DNA of 64,000 nucleotides. Origin: Gammaproteobacteria bacterium. Lineage in GTDB: Bacteria; Pseudomonadota; Gammaproteobacteria; Pseudomonadales; Pseudohongiellaceae. How positions within the stretch are numbered: the first letter of the stretch is position 1; each line of letters starts with the position of its first letter. The position numbers and the translations under genes were made by a program. The notes beneath the pieces are model-generated. The model searched no databases. It was not told the origin of the DNA and worked only from the letters and a program-made list of their open reading frames with translations. The stretch lies in NCBI GenBank assembly GCA_017853205.1, contig JAFMKB010000005.1, positions 1 to 64,000 of the forward strand, in the 5' to 3' direction. Of this stretch, positions 54,634 through 63,298 are shown in pieces.

Positions 54634-55770
54634 TTACTCACTCACCACGCTGTCGAAATAGTCTCCAATGGCGAGCAAGCAGGAGTGCGCGAGCGTTTTG
54701 CTGCGCGGCCCGTTCCAGCCGACGCTCTCGTCGGGCGTCGCGGTTGTGTCTTTAAAGGGCATTTCGAGTGTCATCGACAGGCAGCCGTAGCGCTCGCCGA
54801 CGTGACCACCCGCCATGGTGAGATTGGCCTCACCGGGTGCTTTAGGCGGATAGCCCACGACGGTCTGGAAATCGGGATTGAGCGCGGCTAGCCTGTTCTT
54901 GTAAAAATCTAACTGCGCCTGCGACTGCTCATTCCATTTGGCGAGTCCTTCCACGCCTGCGATAAAACAATACGGCAATGATTCGTCGCCGTGTACGTCG
55001 AGGAAGAAGTCGACGCCCTTTCGCGCCATCGCCTCACGTACTACAAAGACTTCGGGCGCCGAGTCCGGCGACGGGTCTGCCCACTCTCGGTTCAGATTGC
55101 GGCCCGCGGCGTTGGTGCGCAGATGCCCGCGGCGACTCCCGTCGGGGTTCATATTGGGCACAACATAGAATGTGCAGCGCTCGAGTAGCGCGCGGCTGTG
55201 CTCGTTCTCGGCGTCGAGCAGCCATTCCAGCGCGCCCTCCATCCACCACTGCGCCATCGTCTCGCCGGGGTGCTGGCGCGCGATTAGCCAGCACTGCTTG
55301 GTTGGTTCGCTGCCGCCGCCGCTAATCGTAAGTAGGTCGATGTCTTGGTCATCGAGGCTCTGCCCGAGTACCTCGAGGCTGCACCGCGGCGACTGCAGGC
55401 TGCGGGCGATAAGATCTGCATGGCGCTCCATGGAATACGGCGTAAAGTAGGCGAAATAAAGTGAATCTTGTTCAGGTGTAATCTTGATAGTCAGCTCACC
55501 GTCGATCAACGCCGTTGGCCAGCGATGCCAGTGTTGTCGGTCATAGGAATAGGCAACACGATAGTCCTCGAAGCCCTTTGGGTAGGCGGCGCCGGCGGCG
55601 TTAAGGATCTTGAGGGTGCAGGCCACGCCGCGCGCGCCGCTGAGCCTAAAATAGAACCACTGATAGAACTCTGAGTCTTTGTCGTGCCGAATGTTGAGCC
55701 GAATGTCGGAGGCGGATTCGGCGCTGACGACTTCAATGTTGCCGCCATCGAAGGTTTGACTAATATGCAC
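54634..55770 (-). CDS. M14-family zinc carboxypeptidase (cytosolic carboxypeptidase type)
   Basis: A 378-residue protease with no signal peptide. The zinc ligands are in HPGE (RQHPGETMAQWW) and the later His in DVHGDE; the substrate Arg region has NMNPDGSRRGHLRTN and the catalytic Glu lies near the C-terminus in SMTLEMPFKD. Residues 1-110 form an N-terminal beta domain (FYQWFYFRLSG, YSYDRQHWHRW), as in the Nna1/CCP subgroup. Bacterial substrates are unknown. Encoded between tolC and DAHP synthase. Confidence 0.88.
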   Translation of the reverse strand: MHISQTFDGGNIEVVSAESASDIRLNIRHDKDSEFYQWFYFRLSGARGVACTLKILNAAGAAYPKGFEDYRVAYSYDRQHWHRWPTALIDGELTIKITPEQDSLYFAYFTPYSMERHADLIARSLQSPRCSLEVLGQSLDDQDIDLLTISGGGSEPTKQCWLIARQHPGETMAQWWMEGALEWLLDAENEHSRALLERCTFYVVPNMNPDGSRRGHLRTNAAGRNLNREWADPSPDSAPEVFVVREAMARKGVDFFLDVHGDESLPYCFIAGVEGLAKWNEQSQAQLDFYKNRLAALNPDFQTVVGYPPKAPGEANLTMAGGHVGERYGCLSMTLEMPFKDTTATPDESVGWNGPRSKTLAHSCLLAIGDYFDSVVSE

Positions 55771-55899
55771 TGAGACTACTCCGGAATAATGACGTGGTTG
55801 CTAGGTTTTCGGTCACCACAGCTAAAACTCGACCAAATAAAAGGCATTGCTAGTCGGCACCTATTTGCTATTATTGCCGACCTTCTCAAAGTGAATACC

Positions 55900-56964
55900 A
55901 TGCAAAGCGATAATCTGAATATTGCCTCTAACGAGGCGCTCATCACCCCAGAGCAGCTCAAGTCCGAGTTGCCACTCGAAGGGGAAACACTCGATGCAGT
56001 CGTTGCCGCACGGCAGACGATCTTCGATATTCTCGATCGTAAAGACCCTCGCCTATTTGTAGTAGTAGGCCCTTGCTCGATCCACGATACCGAGGCCGCG
56101 CTCGACTATGCCCGCAGGCTCAAGGGCCTGGCCGACAAAGTCGCCGATACACTCTATATCGTTATGCGCGTTTATTTCGAAAAACCGCGCACCTCGATCG
56201 GTTGGAAAGGCCTTATCAACGATCCTTATCTAGACGATTCATTTAAGATAGAAGAGGGACTCCGCAAAGGACGAGAGTTGCTGCTCAACATCGTCGACAT
56301 CGGTCTGCCCACTTCTACCGAAGCGCTCGACCCGATTTCACCGCAGTATATGCAAGATATTATTTCGTGGTCAGCCATCGGCGCGCGCACAACCGAATCG
56401 CAGACGCACCGCGAAATGTCGTCTGGCTTGTCCTCGGCTGTCGGATTTAAAAATGGCACCGACGGCGGCTTGACCGTCGCAGTAAACGCGATGCAGTCAG
56501 TGTCTAACCCGCATCGATTCCTCGGCATAAACAGCAAAGGGCAGGTCTCGGTTGTTGAGACTAAGGGCAACCCGTACGGGCACGTCGTGCTGCGAGGTGG
56601 TAGCAACGGCCCTAATTACGATAGCGTGCATGTTGCTCAGTGCGAGCATGCGCTGCTAGAGGGTGGTGTTAACAACAATATTATGATCGACTGCAGCCAC
56701 GCGAATTCAAATAAAGACCCGAATGTGCAGCCGCTGGTTTTGAAAGATGTTACCCATCAGATCATGGAGGGTAATCAGTCGATTATCGGCGTGATGATCG
56801 AAAGCAACATCAATGCGGGTAATCAGAGCATTCCGAAAGACCTGAGTGAGCTCAAATATGGGGTCTCGGTGACCGATGCTTGTATTGATTGGACAACGAC
56901 CGAGACCGCTATCCTCGAAATGGCAGACAAATTGCGGGACGTGTTGCCTGCACGGACGAGTTAG
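55900..56964 (+). CDS. 3-deoxy-7-phosphoheptulonate synthase (DAHP synthase, class I)
   Basis: First step of aromatic amino-acid synthesis. ATG 55900 (MQSDNLNIAS) is chosen over an upstream ATG at 55789, which would overlap the promoter region. Motifs: VVVGPCSIHDTEAAL, YFEKPRTSIGWKGLINDP, GLPTSTEALDPISPQY and IDCSHANSNKD. 354 residues, full length. Which AroF/G/H type and feedback ligand cannot be told. Confidence 0.93.
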   Translation: MQSDNLNIASNEALITPEQLKSELPLEGETLDAVVAARQTIFDILDRKDPRLFVVVGPCSIHDTEAALDYARRLKGLADKVADTLYIVMRVYFEKPRTSIGWKGLINDPYLDDSFKIEEGLRKGRELLLNIVDIGLPTSTEALDPISPQYMQDIISWSAIGARTTESQTHREMSSGLSSAVGFKNGTDGGLTVAVNAMQSVSNPHRFLGINSKGQVSVVETKGNPYGHVVLRGGSNGPNYDSVHVAQCEHALLEGGVNNNIMIDCSHANSNKDPNVQPLVLKDVTHQIMEGNQSIIGVMIESNINAGNQSIPKDLSELKYGVSVTDACIDWTTTETAILEMADKLRDVLPARTS

Positions 56965-56967
56965 TCC

Positions 56968-57636
56968 TTAGCCGACGCTGGTGAGCTTGATTCGCTCACC
57001 TTGCGCTTCGCGTTCTTCTTGCTGACCTGCAAGTATCCATTTTTGCACGAATGGATTATCCAGTAGCGTTTCTTTATAAGCATTAGCCTCGGCGCTGAGT
57101 TCGGCGCCGTAGCTTTCGAAAACGATTGCAACCGATGCCATATAGCAATCGGCAATCGAGAAGCGACCAAAAAGGTAGTGGCCATTTTCGCCGTAACGGC
57201 GACGACAGCAGCTCCATATAGCATCGATGCGGGCGATTTCATCGCGCAGGGCGTCCGACGGCTTCATCGCTACCTTTGCAGAGCAGTTCATCGGCCAGTC
57301 TCGTTTCAGGTTAGGGAACTCTGAGTGCATTTCGGCGCTTACTGACCGCGCCGTCGCACGACGCTTGGCACCTGCAGGCCAACCCGCGCCGAGCAGCACT
57401 TCTTCGGACAGGTATTCACAGATCGACAGCGAATCCCACACAGTCACGTCGTGATGCTGCACAACGGGCACCTTGAGCGACGGAGAATAAGGACCCAGCT
57501 TCTCGGCGGTGTTATCTTGATACAACGCGACCTGGATCTCTTCGAATTCGACATCGTGCATGTTGAGAAGCAGCCACGGGGCGAGTGACCACGATGAGTA
57601 GTTTTTATTACCTATAACGAGTCGCAGGTCATTCAT
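56968..57636 (-). CDS. Glutathione S-transferase
   Basis: 222 residues from ATG 57636 (MNDLRLVIGNKNYSSWSLAP); a longer frame would run into the response-regulator promoter. Thioredoxin-like N-domain with Ser residues in NYSSWSLAPWLLL (possible glutathione-activating Ser) and a conserved SLKVPVVQHHD cis-Pro region, then a helical C-domain. Substrate unknown. Convergent with the DAHP synthase gene. Confidence 0.88.
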   Translation of the reverse strand: MNDLRLVIGNKNYSSWSLAPWLLLNMHDVEFEEIQVALYQDNTAEKLGPYSPSLKVPVVQHHDVTVWDSLSICEYLSEEVLLGAGWPAGAKRRATARSVSAEMHSEFPNLKRDWPMNCSAKVAMKPSDALRDEIARIDAIWSCCRRRYGENGHYLFGRFSIADCYMASVAIVFESYGAELSAEANAYKETLLDNPFVQKWILAGQQEEREAQGERIKLTSVG

Positions 57637-57839
57637 AGCATCTCCGTCAAACTTTCCTTTTTCGATGGGAGCATTAAACCTGCACTTTGTAACCAAACAC
57701 GCTGCTTCGGGGGGTTTGTTGCTGATTAAATATGGCAAAATAGTGGCAATTGCTACAAGCCGTAGGAATGCGCTGCGCGCCGGTCGTGGATTCGGGTATA
57801 GTCGCGGCCATCCTAGAAAATAACTAACGAGAGTGCGAA

Positions 57840-58544
57840 ATGAGTAGACGTATCGCGATCGTCGAAGACGAAGCCGCAATCCGAGAAAACTACGCAGATG
57901 TGCTGCGTAAGCAAGGTTACGAAGTGCAGACCTACGCCAATCGTAAAGACGCGATGGCGGCGTTCGATATGCGCCTGCCCAATCTCGCCATTATCGACAT
58001 CGGTCTAGAGAATGAAATCGATGGCGGATTTACCCTCTGTCAGGCGCTGCGGTCGATGTCGGAAACCCTGCCCATTATCTTTCTCACCGCGCGCGACAAC
58101 GATTTCGATACGGTGAGCGGCTTACGCATGGGCGCCGATGACTACCTCACTAAAGATATCAGTCTGCCACATCTCACCGCCCGCATCGCTGCGCTTTTCC
58201 GCCGTCAAGATGTTATCGATCAACCGCCTTCGCCTGAGAGCTTACTCCACCGCGGTAAACTGGTTCTCGACATCGGTCGCTTAACCGTGACCTACGATGG
58301 GCATCCGATTGGCCTCACCGTTACAGAATTTTGGATGGTGCATGCACTCGCGAAATTCCCAGGCCATGTGAAAAGCCGTCAGGTGCTCATGCAAGAATCA
58401 AAAATATTCGTCGACGGCAGCACGATCACCTCGCACGTCAAACGCATTCGCAAAAAGTTTTTGCTCATAAACGAAGACTTCGATTGCATAGAAACCGTTT
58501 ACGGCATGGGATATCGTTGGAACATAACCGACGAGGCCGCCTAG
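57840..58544 (+). CDS. OmpR/PhoB-type response regulator (PdsR-like)
   Basis: Receiver domain about 1-120: acidic pair Asp10/Glu11, phosphoacceptor Asp53 in LAIIDIGL, Thr in FLTARD and Lys in YLTKDIS. C-terminal winged helix about 135-230 (LTVTEFWMVHALAKF; SHVKRIRKKFL). It abuts the histidine kinase. The pair resembles the regulators of the proteobacterial dedicated sortase system (from memory), although no sortase is present in this window. Confidence 0.85.
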   Translation: MSRRIAIVEDEAAIRENYADVLRKQGYEVQTYANRKDAMAAFDMRLPNLAIIDIGLENEIDGGFTLCQALRSMSETLPIIFLTARDNDFDTVSGLRMGADDYLTKDISLPHLTARIAALFRRQDVIDQPPSPESLLHRGKLVLDIGRLTVTYDGHPIGLTVTEFWMVHALAKFPGHVKSRQVLMQESKIFVDGSTITSHVKRIRKKFLLINEDFDCIETVYGMGYRWNITDEAA

Positions 58545-58545
58545 C

Positions 58546-60732
58546 GTGAGTGTGCAAGTCAGCAGGAACCCTTTTGGCATTCGCTCCAAACTCGTTTTTA
58601 TGTCCGCGTTTCTGCTTGTTATTCCGTGGTTAGGGTATCAATACATTCTTGAAATGGAAGAGTATCTGCGACGCGGCCAAGAGCAAACCGTGTTGGGCAC
58701 CGCGCAGGCACTCGCCACTGCACTGAACGAGCGACCCGAACTATTCGACGAAGGGAGTTACGAGCCTGCGCGGCGCACCGAAGACCTCTATGTTTACCCG
58801 ATCTTTTCCGCGCTGTCGTTAAACGACGGCTCGCTGGTCGATTGGGGCGAATACCAACGTTACGAAGTTGCCTACGATGACAGCGCTTACTTGCGCACAA
58901 CGGTTAATCCTTCGCGCTATTACGGGCGAGAGGACACGCTTAGCTATCGCACCATGGTGGGTTCACACAACGGCTCGCTCTACGCCTATTTTAAGGTGCG
59001 CGACGACGCAATCGTTTACCGCAGTCGCGATAGCCTGCGTGTCAATCGTTCTGATTTTTTACGTATTTCAATGCTAAACCGCGAGGGCAACGAAGTTAAA
59101 AACTACATCGTCGCGCCCCACGAGCCCGAATTCTTATACCCATTTTCGGTTGATGAAAATTTTAGTAACCCGGTTCACGAAGAGCGCATAAGCGGCCAGT
59201 GGTATGAAACGGATGAGGGTTATGAGATCGAGTTGCAGATTCCCTTCGACATGCTCGGCTCGAGGTTGGGCTTTGCCTTGTTCGACGTGGATGATCCGGA
59301 AACCCGCGCCGTGACTACCGCGATCGCAACCTATGACACCGCGACCATAAGCGACCTCGGTTCGCTAAGACTCCCCACGCCCGAAATCGATCGTATCGTC
59401 GCCGGTATGGGGCATGTGAACGCGCGCATTCAAGTAGTCGATCGCAATGGGCGAGTCTTGCTGACCGTGGGCGATATTCAAACCGCAACGGGCATCACTC
59501 TCATGCCGCCCAGTGGGCTGCAGTCGAGCAACCCTGTTTTTGCGTTTATTCAGGAGAAAATTCTCAATCCTGTTTACTACCAGATACTGACAAAACCCAG
59601 CAATGATTTCATTGATGAACTCTACTCTGGCGTTACACGCGAGGGCGCACACATCGATGCCGCGTTGCAAGGTGAGGCTGTTACTCAGTTTCGGTCGCTT
59701 GCGAACACCCAGACTCGGCTGCTAGAGGCAGCTCACCCTATTCTCGCCGATGGCGAAATTCTCGGCGCGGTGGTCGTCGACCAAAACATGAACGGACTGC
59801 GCACCTTCCGCAATCAAGCGCTCGAGACCCTGTTTAATACCATTCTCGCCGTAATGATCGTAGTTGTGCTTGGGCTCTTCTTATTCGCTTCAAGAATTTC
59901 GACGCGAATTCGCTCACTTCGCAACCAAGCCGAGCGTATAATCGACGATTCGGGCAGGGTAAAAAATACCATGATCCCGTCAAGAAACTCTGATGAGATC
60001 GGCGATCTTTCACGAAGTTTTGCAAGCATTGTAGAACGCTTGTCACAATATACGAGCTATCTCGAGAATATGTCTTCTCGCTTATCGCATGAGCTACGTA
60101 CACCAGTCACTGTTGTTCGTAGTTCGATCGAGAATCTGTCCATGAACAGCAACGATTCCGAAACCGCCGTTTATGTTGCTCGTGCAGAAGAGGGAATAAA
60201 TCGACTCAACTTGATTCTCACGAGCATGAGCGAGGCGACGCGCCTAGAGCAGATGTTAGAGACATCCGACAAAGAAAAGATGGATGTTAACGCCGTAGTT
60301 TACGGCTGTGTCGAAGGCTATAAGCTTGCCTACCCAGAGTCAAAATTTGAGCTCGCAACCGCGGACGAAAAGATGTACATCAACGGTGTTCCTGAGTACA
60401 TCGCCCAACTTCTCGATAAGCTTGCGGCTAATGCCGTTGAATTCTCCTACCCAGATCAGCCAATCGTGTTTCACTGTCGAACCCTTCGCGATCACATTCT
60501 CGTGCGCGTCTCCAACGCAGGGCCATACCTACCCGAGGAGATGAAAGACCGCGTCTTCGAGTCGATGATCTCGGTGCGTCCGCAAGAAAAGCAGAAAGAG
60601 CCGCATCTGGGCATGGGACTTCATATTGCACGGCTGATCGCCGAGTATCACGGTGGCTCGATCCGAGCTGAGAATCGTATCGATGTCGAAGGCGTTGCTA
60701 TCGGCGTGGTTTTTCCTAAGTTTTATAAGTAG
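58546..60732 (+). CDS. Membrane histidine kinase (PdsS-like)
   Basis: A 728-residue kinase with start GTG 58546. TM1 about 14-33; a large periplasmic part that includes a beta-sandwich similar to carbohydrate-binding CBM9/DOMON folds (about 150-270); TM2 about 424-449; HAMP; phosphoacceptor His515 in SRLSHELRTPV; ATPase domain with LDKLAANAVEFS and GMGLHIARLIAEYHGG. The N-box reads KLAANAVE rather than the usual N-x-x-x-N, still plausible. Likely senses a cell-surface sugar or envelope state (inference). A terminator follows at 60751. Confidence 0.88.
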   Translation: MSVQVSRNPFGIRSKLVFMSAFLLVIPWLGYQYILEMEEYLRRGQEQTVLGTAQALATALNERPELFDEGSYEPARRTEDLYVYPIFSALSLNDGSLVDWGEYQRYEVAYDDSAYLRTTVNPSRYYGREDTLSYRTMVGSHNGSLYAYFKVRDDAIVYRSRDSLRVNRSDFLRISMLNREGNEVKNYIVAPHEPEFLYPFSVDENFSNPVHEERISGQWYETDEGYEIELQIPFDMLGSRLGFALFDVDDPETRAVTTAIATYDTATISDLGSLRLPTPEIDRIVAGMGHVNARIQVVDRNGRVLLTVGDIQTATGITLMPPSGLQSSNPVFAFIQEKILNPVYYQILTKPSNDFIDELYSGVTREGAHIDAALQGEAVTQFRSLANTQTRLLEAAHPILADGEILGAVVVDQNMNGLRTFRNQALETLFNTILAVMIVVVLGLFLFASRISTRIRSLRNQAERIIDDSGRVKNTMIPSRNSDEIGDLSRSFASIVERLSQYTSYLENMSSRLSHELRTPVTVVRSSIENLSMNSNDSETAVYVARAEEGINRLNLILTSMSEATRLEQMLETSDKEKMDVNAVVYGCVEGYKLAYPESKFELATADEKMYINGVPEYIAQLLDKLAANAVEFSYPDQPIVFHCRTLRDHILVRVSNAGPYLPEEMKDRVFESMISVRPQEKQKEPHLGMGLHIARLIAEYHGGSIRAENRIDVEGVAIGVVFPKFYK

Positions 60733-60750
60733 CGATAAACCACTAAAAAA

Positions 60751-60780
60751 GGCGCATTCGGCAATCCGAATGCGCCTTTA
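60751..60780 (+). terminator. Intrinsic terminator after the two-component pair
   Basis: GGCGCATTCGG, CAAT loop, CCGAATGCGCC (11 bp) followed by TTTAT. Confidence 0.9.
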
Positions 60781-60821
60781 TCCTCAAGAAGAATTCAGTA
60801 ATTAGTGCTCATCGAGCGCCG

Positions 60822-61029
60822 TCACACGCTCGAAGGCGGAGCGCCTTCTGCCACTTTCACCTCGGTAGACAAACTCTTCACATGATTGAGTGAGTGCACA
60901 GTGGCCGCGACAATCCAGGGAAGACCGAACAATGACGCGACAACGACGAGGATACCGGCAACGCCAATGGCCGCAAGGGACGCGGCGCGCGGTTTTTTGT
61001 TCTGTTTTAGAGAGCAGTCGCCGTCTCAC
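60822..61029 (-). pseudogene. Small single-pass membrane protein, frameshifted at a run of A
   Basis: From GTG 61029 (AAAGG ribosome site 5 bases upstream) the frame encodes MRRRLLSKTEQK and then runs into an unlikely Arg/Cys-rich tail. Skipping one base in a run of six A (about 60990-60997) switches to a frame with an excellent membrane helix (IGVAGILVVVASLFGLPWIV) and a polar tail ending in TGA 60822. That gives a plausible 68-residue membrane protein. Either an assembly error, a true frameshift mutation, or programmed slippage is possible. Confidence 0.5.
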
Positions 61030-61146
61030 TAAGCCTTTTAACGTGAAGACAACACGAGCTCCTTCCAGAGTGTGAATAGCCTCATTTTGTCATTGTCTGT
61101 TAGATGAACCCCTCGATGAACTACCCTACCGCGAAGGAGGTAAACC

Positions 61147-61191
61147 GTGAGCTCTGTTAGGTCTACAGCGCTCCTCTACTCACCCGTGTAA
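61147..61191 (+). CDS. Possible 14-codon micro-ORF with a strong ribosome site
   Basis: AAGGAGG (61134-61140), six bases, then GTG 61147 encoding MSSVRSTALLYSPV and TAA 61189. The stop overlaps the 3' end of the opposite-strand DUF2889 gene. It may be chance, but the Shine-Dalgarno match is exact. Confidence 0.2.
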   Translation: MSSVRSTALLYSPV

Positions 61192-61739
61192 AACTTCGGC
61201 GCGTTCATCTTCACCACCGGCGAATCAGCCGCCCACGCGTGACAGGTATCGATAACGCCGGGGCGTTTGTCCGATGGCTCGATATGCGAGTCGGCTTTGT
61301 TCTGACGATGTTTCATTAGCGGCCAGATGGTTTGCATGGCGGCGGTGGCCATCGGGTAGAGAAGTTCGGTGAGGTGTGTGCAGCCGTTGGTGCCGCCAAC
61401 CTGCATGCGCACCTTTTGGCGCCAGCCGCGGCCCATCTGAATACCTATCACTTTTTTGTAGTTGGGCGTAATGCTGGGGCACATCTCAAAGGGGCTGTGT
61501 TCGGTTGCGGCCTCAATGTCTTTTATCGTGAAACTGTCGTCTATAGTGACGCGTAACAACATCTCGTGTAACGGCTCGCCTACTTTAACTTCGCCGCGCC
61601 AATCGTTTCGAAACTGATACGTTTTTGTATCTGTCATGTGCGCCTCGATATCCCATAAGCCATCGTCGCGTTCGTAGCCGCGGTAGTGAATTGCTCGGGT
61701 GTGCACGTGCCTGCGAGGCGCGGGGTCTGAAAAAGCCAT
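61176..61739 (-). CDS. DUF2889-family protein
   Basis: 187 residues from ATG 61739 (MAFSDPAPRRHVHTRAI); a longer frame to 61922 would add an implausible tail through the ppi promoter. Conserved features: HTRAIHYRGYERDDGLWDIEAHMTDTKTY (within this, RDDGLWDIEAHMTDTK), GCTHLTELL and a C-terminal CHAW. This family is uncharacterised; some members are next to aromatic-degradation genes. Nothing nearby suggests a role here. Confidence 0.85.
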   Translation of the reverse strand: MAFSDPAPRRHVHTRAIHYRGYERDDGLWDIEAHMTDTKTYQFRNDWRGEVKVGEPLHEMLLRVTIDDSFTIKDIEAATEHSPFEMCPSITPNYKKVIGIQMGRGWRQKVRMQVGGTNGCTHLTELLYPMATAAMQTIWPLMKHRQNKADSHIEPSDKRPGVIDTCHAWAADSPVVKMNAPKFYTGE

Positions 61740-61877
61740 GGGTGATCCTGCGGAGATAATTCGCAAATTATAGCTTAGATTGCGGCGCTTGTGTGCCTGT
61801 ACATCCTTCCGAGCCGTCCCTACAATGGCTGCTCGAAAATAAAGACGTCGAACACGAATTAACGAAAGGACAACACT

Positions 61878-62156
61878 ATGACAACTGCAAGCGCTCGCCA
61901 CATTCTCGTTCAGACAGAGCAAGAATGCTTAGATCTTAAAACACGCATCGACGGCGGCGAAGATTTTGCCGAAATCGCTAAGGCGCATTCTTCATGCCCC
62001 TCGAAAGCGCAGGGCGGCGATTTAGGCTCTTTCGGTCCTGGCATGATGGTTAAGGAGTTCGACGAAGTGGTGTTTAGCGCTCCCGTCGGCTCGCTACAGG
62101 GACCGGTTAAGACGCAGTTTGGTTTTCATCTTTTAGAAGTGACTGCGCGCGATTAA
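61878..62156 (+). CDS. Small parvulin-type peptidyl-prolyl isomerase (PpiC-like)
   Basis: A 92-residue stand-alone parvulin domain, no signal peptide, cytoplasmic like E. coli PpiC. SARHILVQTEQECLDLK, GGDLGSFGPGMMVKEFDEV and FGFHLLEV are diagnostic. ATG 61878 has an AAAGGA ribosome site. Its stop overlaps or touches the nudF coding region that follows. Confidence 0.93.
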   Translation: MTTASARHILVQTEQECLDLKTRIDGGEDFAEIAKAHSSCPSKAQGGDLGSFGPGMMVKEFDEVVFSAPVGSLQGPVKTQFGFHLLEVTARD

Positions 62157-62766
62157 CGTTATTACTCAGTCTAATTATCAGATCGAAGTCGAGCAGCGTG
62201 AGACGCTGTTCGACAGTTTCCTGCGGGTCGACCGATTAAGGTTGCGACACTCGCTGTTCGCGGGTGGCTTGAGCGACGTGATGACTCGCGAACTGCTGCT
62301 CAGACCTCGAGCCGTCGGCGTACTGTTATTCGATCCCCTGCAGCAGAAGGTTGTGCTGGTGCGGCAAATTCGCATCGGTATGCTCGATGAAGGTCAAGAC
62401 CCGTGGCTGCTCGAGTTAGTTGCCGGCATGGTTGAGCCCGGCGAGGCGCCTATCGAAGTAGCTGCACGCGAAAGTCGCGAAGAAGCGAACATGACGCCGC
62501 AGAATCTCGTGCAGATCTGCGAGTATTACAACAGCCCGGGCATTAGCAATGAGCGTATTACGCTGTTCTGCGGGCGTGTAGACGCGTCGCAAGCGGGTGG
62601 GATATTTGGGCTCGCTACCGAGCACGAAGACATCGAAGTGGTTGTGCTTAGCCTCGCCGATGCTCTTGCAAAAGTCGCCTCGGGCGAGATTAATAACGCA
62701 ATGTCGATTATCGCGCTGCAGTGGTTACAGATTAATCAGCCGCAGCTCGAAGATTCCTGGAAGTGA
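62152..62766 (+). CDS. nudF: ADP-ribose pyrophosphatase (Nudix), non-canonical start
   Basis: A Nudix hydrolase that cleaves ADP-ribose. The Nudix box is G-x5-E-x7-R-E-x2-E-E-x-G-like, seen as MVEPGEAPIEVAARESREEA (20 residues) with LELVAG before it. The N-terminal conserved part (EVEQRETLFDSFLRVDRLRL) lies upstream of the only normal start, TTG 62242, and is open back to TGA 62140. Between them no ATG, GTG or TTG exists in frame. I place the start at ATT 62152 (overlapping the ppi stop as ATTAA); CTG 62143, ATT 62161 or ATC 62182 are other options. A typical gammaproteobacterial order nudF-DUF1249-cpdA follows. Confidence 0.85.
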   Translation: MNVITQSNYQIEVEQRETLFDSFLRVDRLRLRHSLFAGGLSDVMTRELLLRPRAVGVLLFDPLQQKVVLVRQIRIGMLDEGQDPWLLELVAGMVEPGEAPIEVAARESREEANMTPQNLVQICEYYNSPGISNERITLFCGRVDASQAGGIFGLATEHEDIEVVVLSLADALAKVASGEINNAMSIIALQWLQINQPQLEDSWK

Positions 62767-62767
62767 A

Positions 62768-63298
62768 ATGCCGAAAAATCGTTATAGCATAGACCTAATC
62801 AAGCAGATGGCGGAGTGTGATGCTAATTACATTCGTCTGCTGCGGCTTATGCCTGTGCTCGCGGCGCATCGGCAGCGTGATTTCGCGAGTCTTGGGCGAG
62901 ACATGCCGGTCCAATCCGAAAAGGCGCTCGAGGGCATGCGCTCTGTGTTCACGCTCGCCGACCTTGCCACAGAGCCGGTGACCGTCGAGATCACGGTGCT
63001 TGAGGCCTTCAAATACACTACCACGCTCGAAATCGTGCAGCGGCCGGTGCTGCGCAAGTGGATGACAAATCCTTCGATGCTCATCCGCGTGTATCACGAT
63101 GCGAGCACGGCCGAAGTTGTGTCCTATCAAGGACATAAAAATCTGCAGGTACGCTATCCCCAGCCCAATGCCAAGATGTATCAGCCCGATGAAAAGGGAC
63201 AAGTTAATCAGTTTTTGGGCGAATGGCTTTCTCACTGTCTTACTGTTGGCCAAAGCGCCGAGACCGTCTGGGTTGGCGACACAACGACACCAGCCTAA
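62768..63298 (+). CDS. DUF1249-family protein (YqiB-like)
   Basis: 176 residues from ATG 62768 (MPKNRYSIDLIKQMAECDANY), 1 base after the nudF stop. Conserved segments: RLMPVLAAHRQRDF, EAFKYTTTLEI and RVYHDASTAEVVSYQ. The family is uncharacterised, but its place between nudF and cpdA is highly conserved in gammaproteobacteria. The stop overlaps the cpdA start (TAATG). Confidence 0.92.
   Translation: MPKNRYSIDLIKQMAECDANYIRLLRLMPVLAAHRQRDFASLGRDMPVQSEKALEGMRSVFTLADLATEPVTVEITVLEAFKYTTTLEIVQRPVLRKWMTNPSMLIRVYHDASTAEVVSYQGHKNLQVRYPQPNAKMYQPDEKGQVNQFLGEWLSHCLTVGQSAETVWVGDTTTPA

Noticed and set aside
57840-60732. A complete sortase locus
   Set aside because: Only the kinase and regulator are present; no sortase, OmpA-like or LPXTG target was found in the window.
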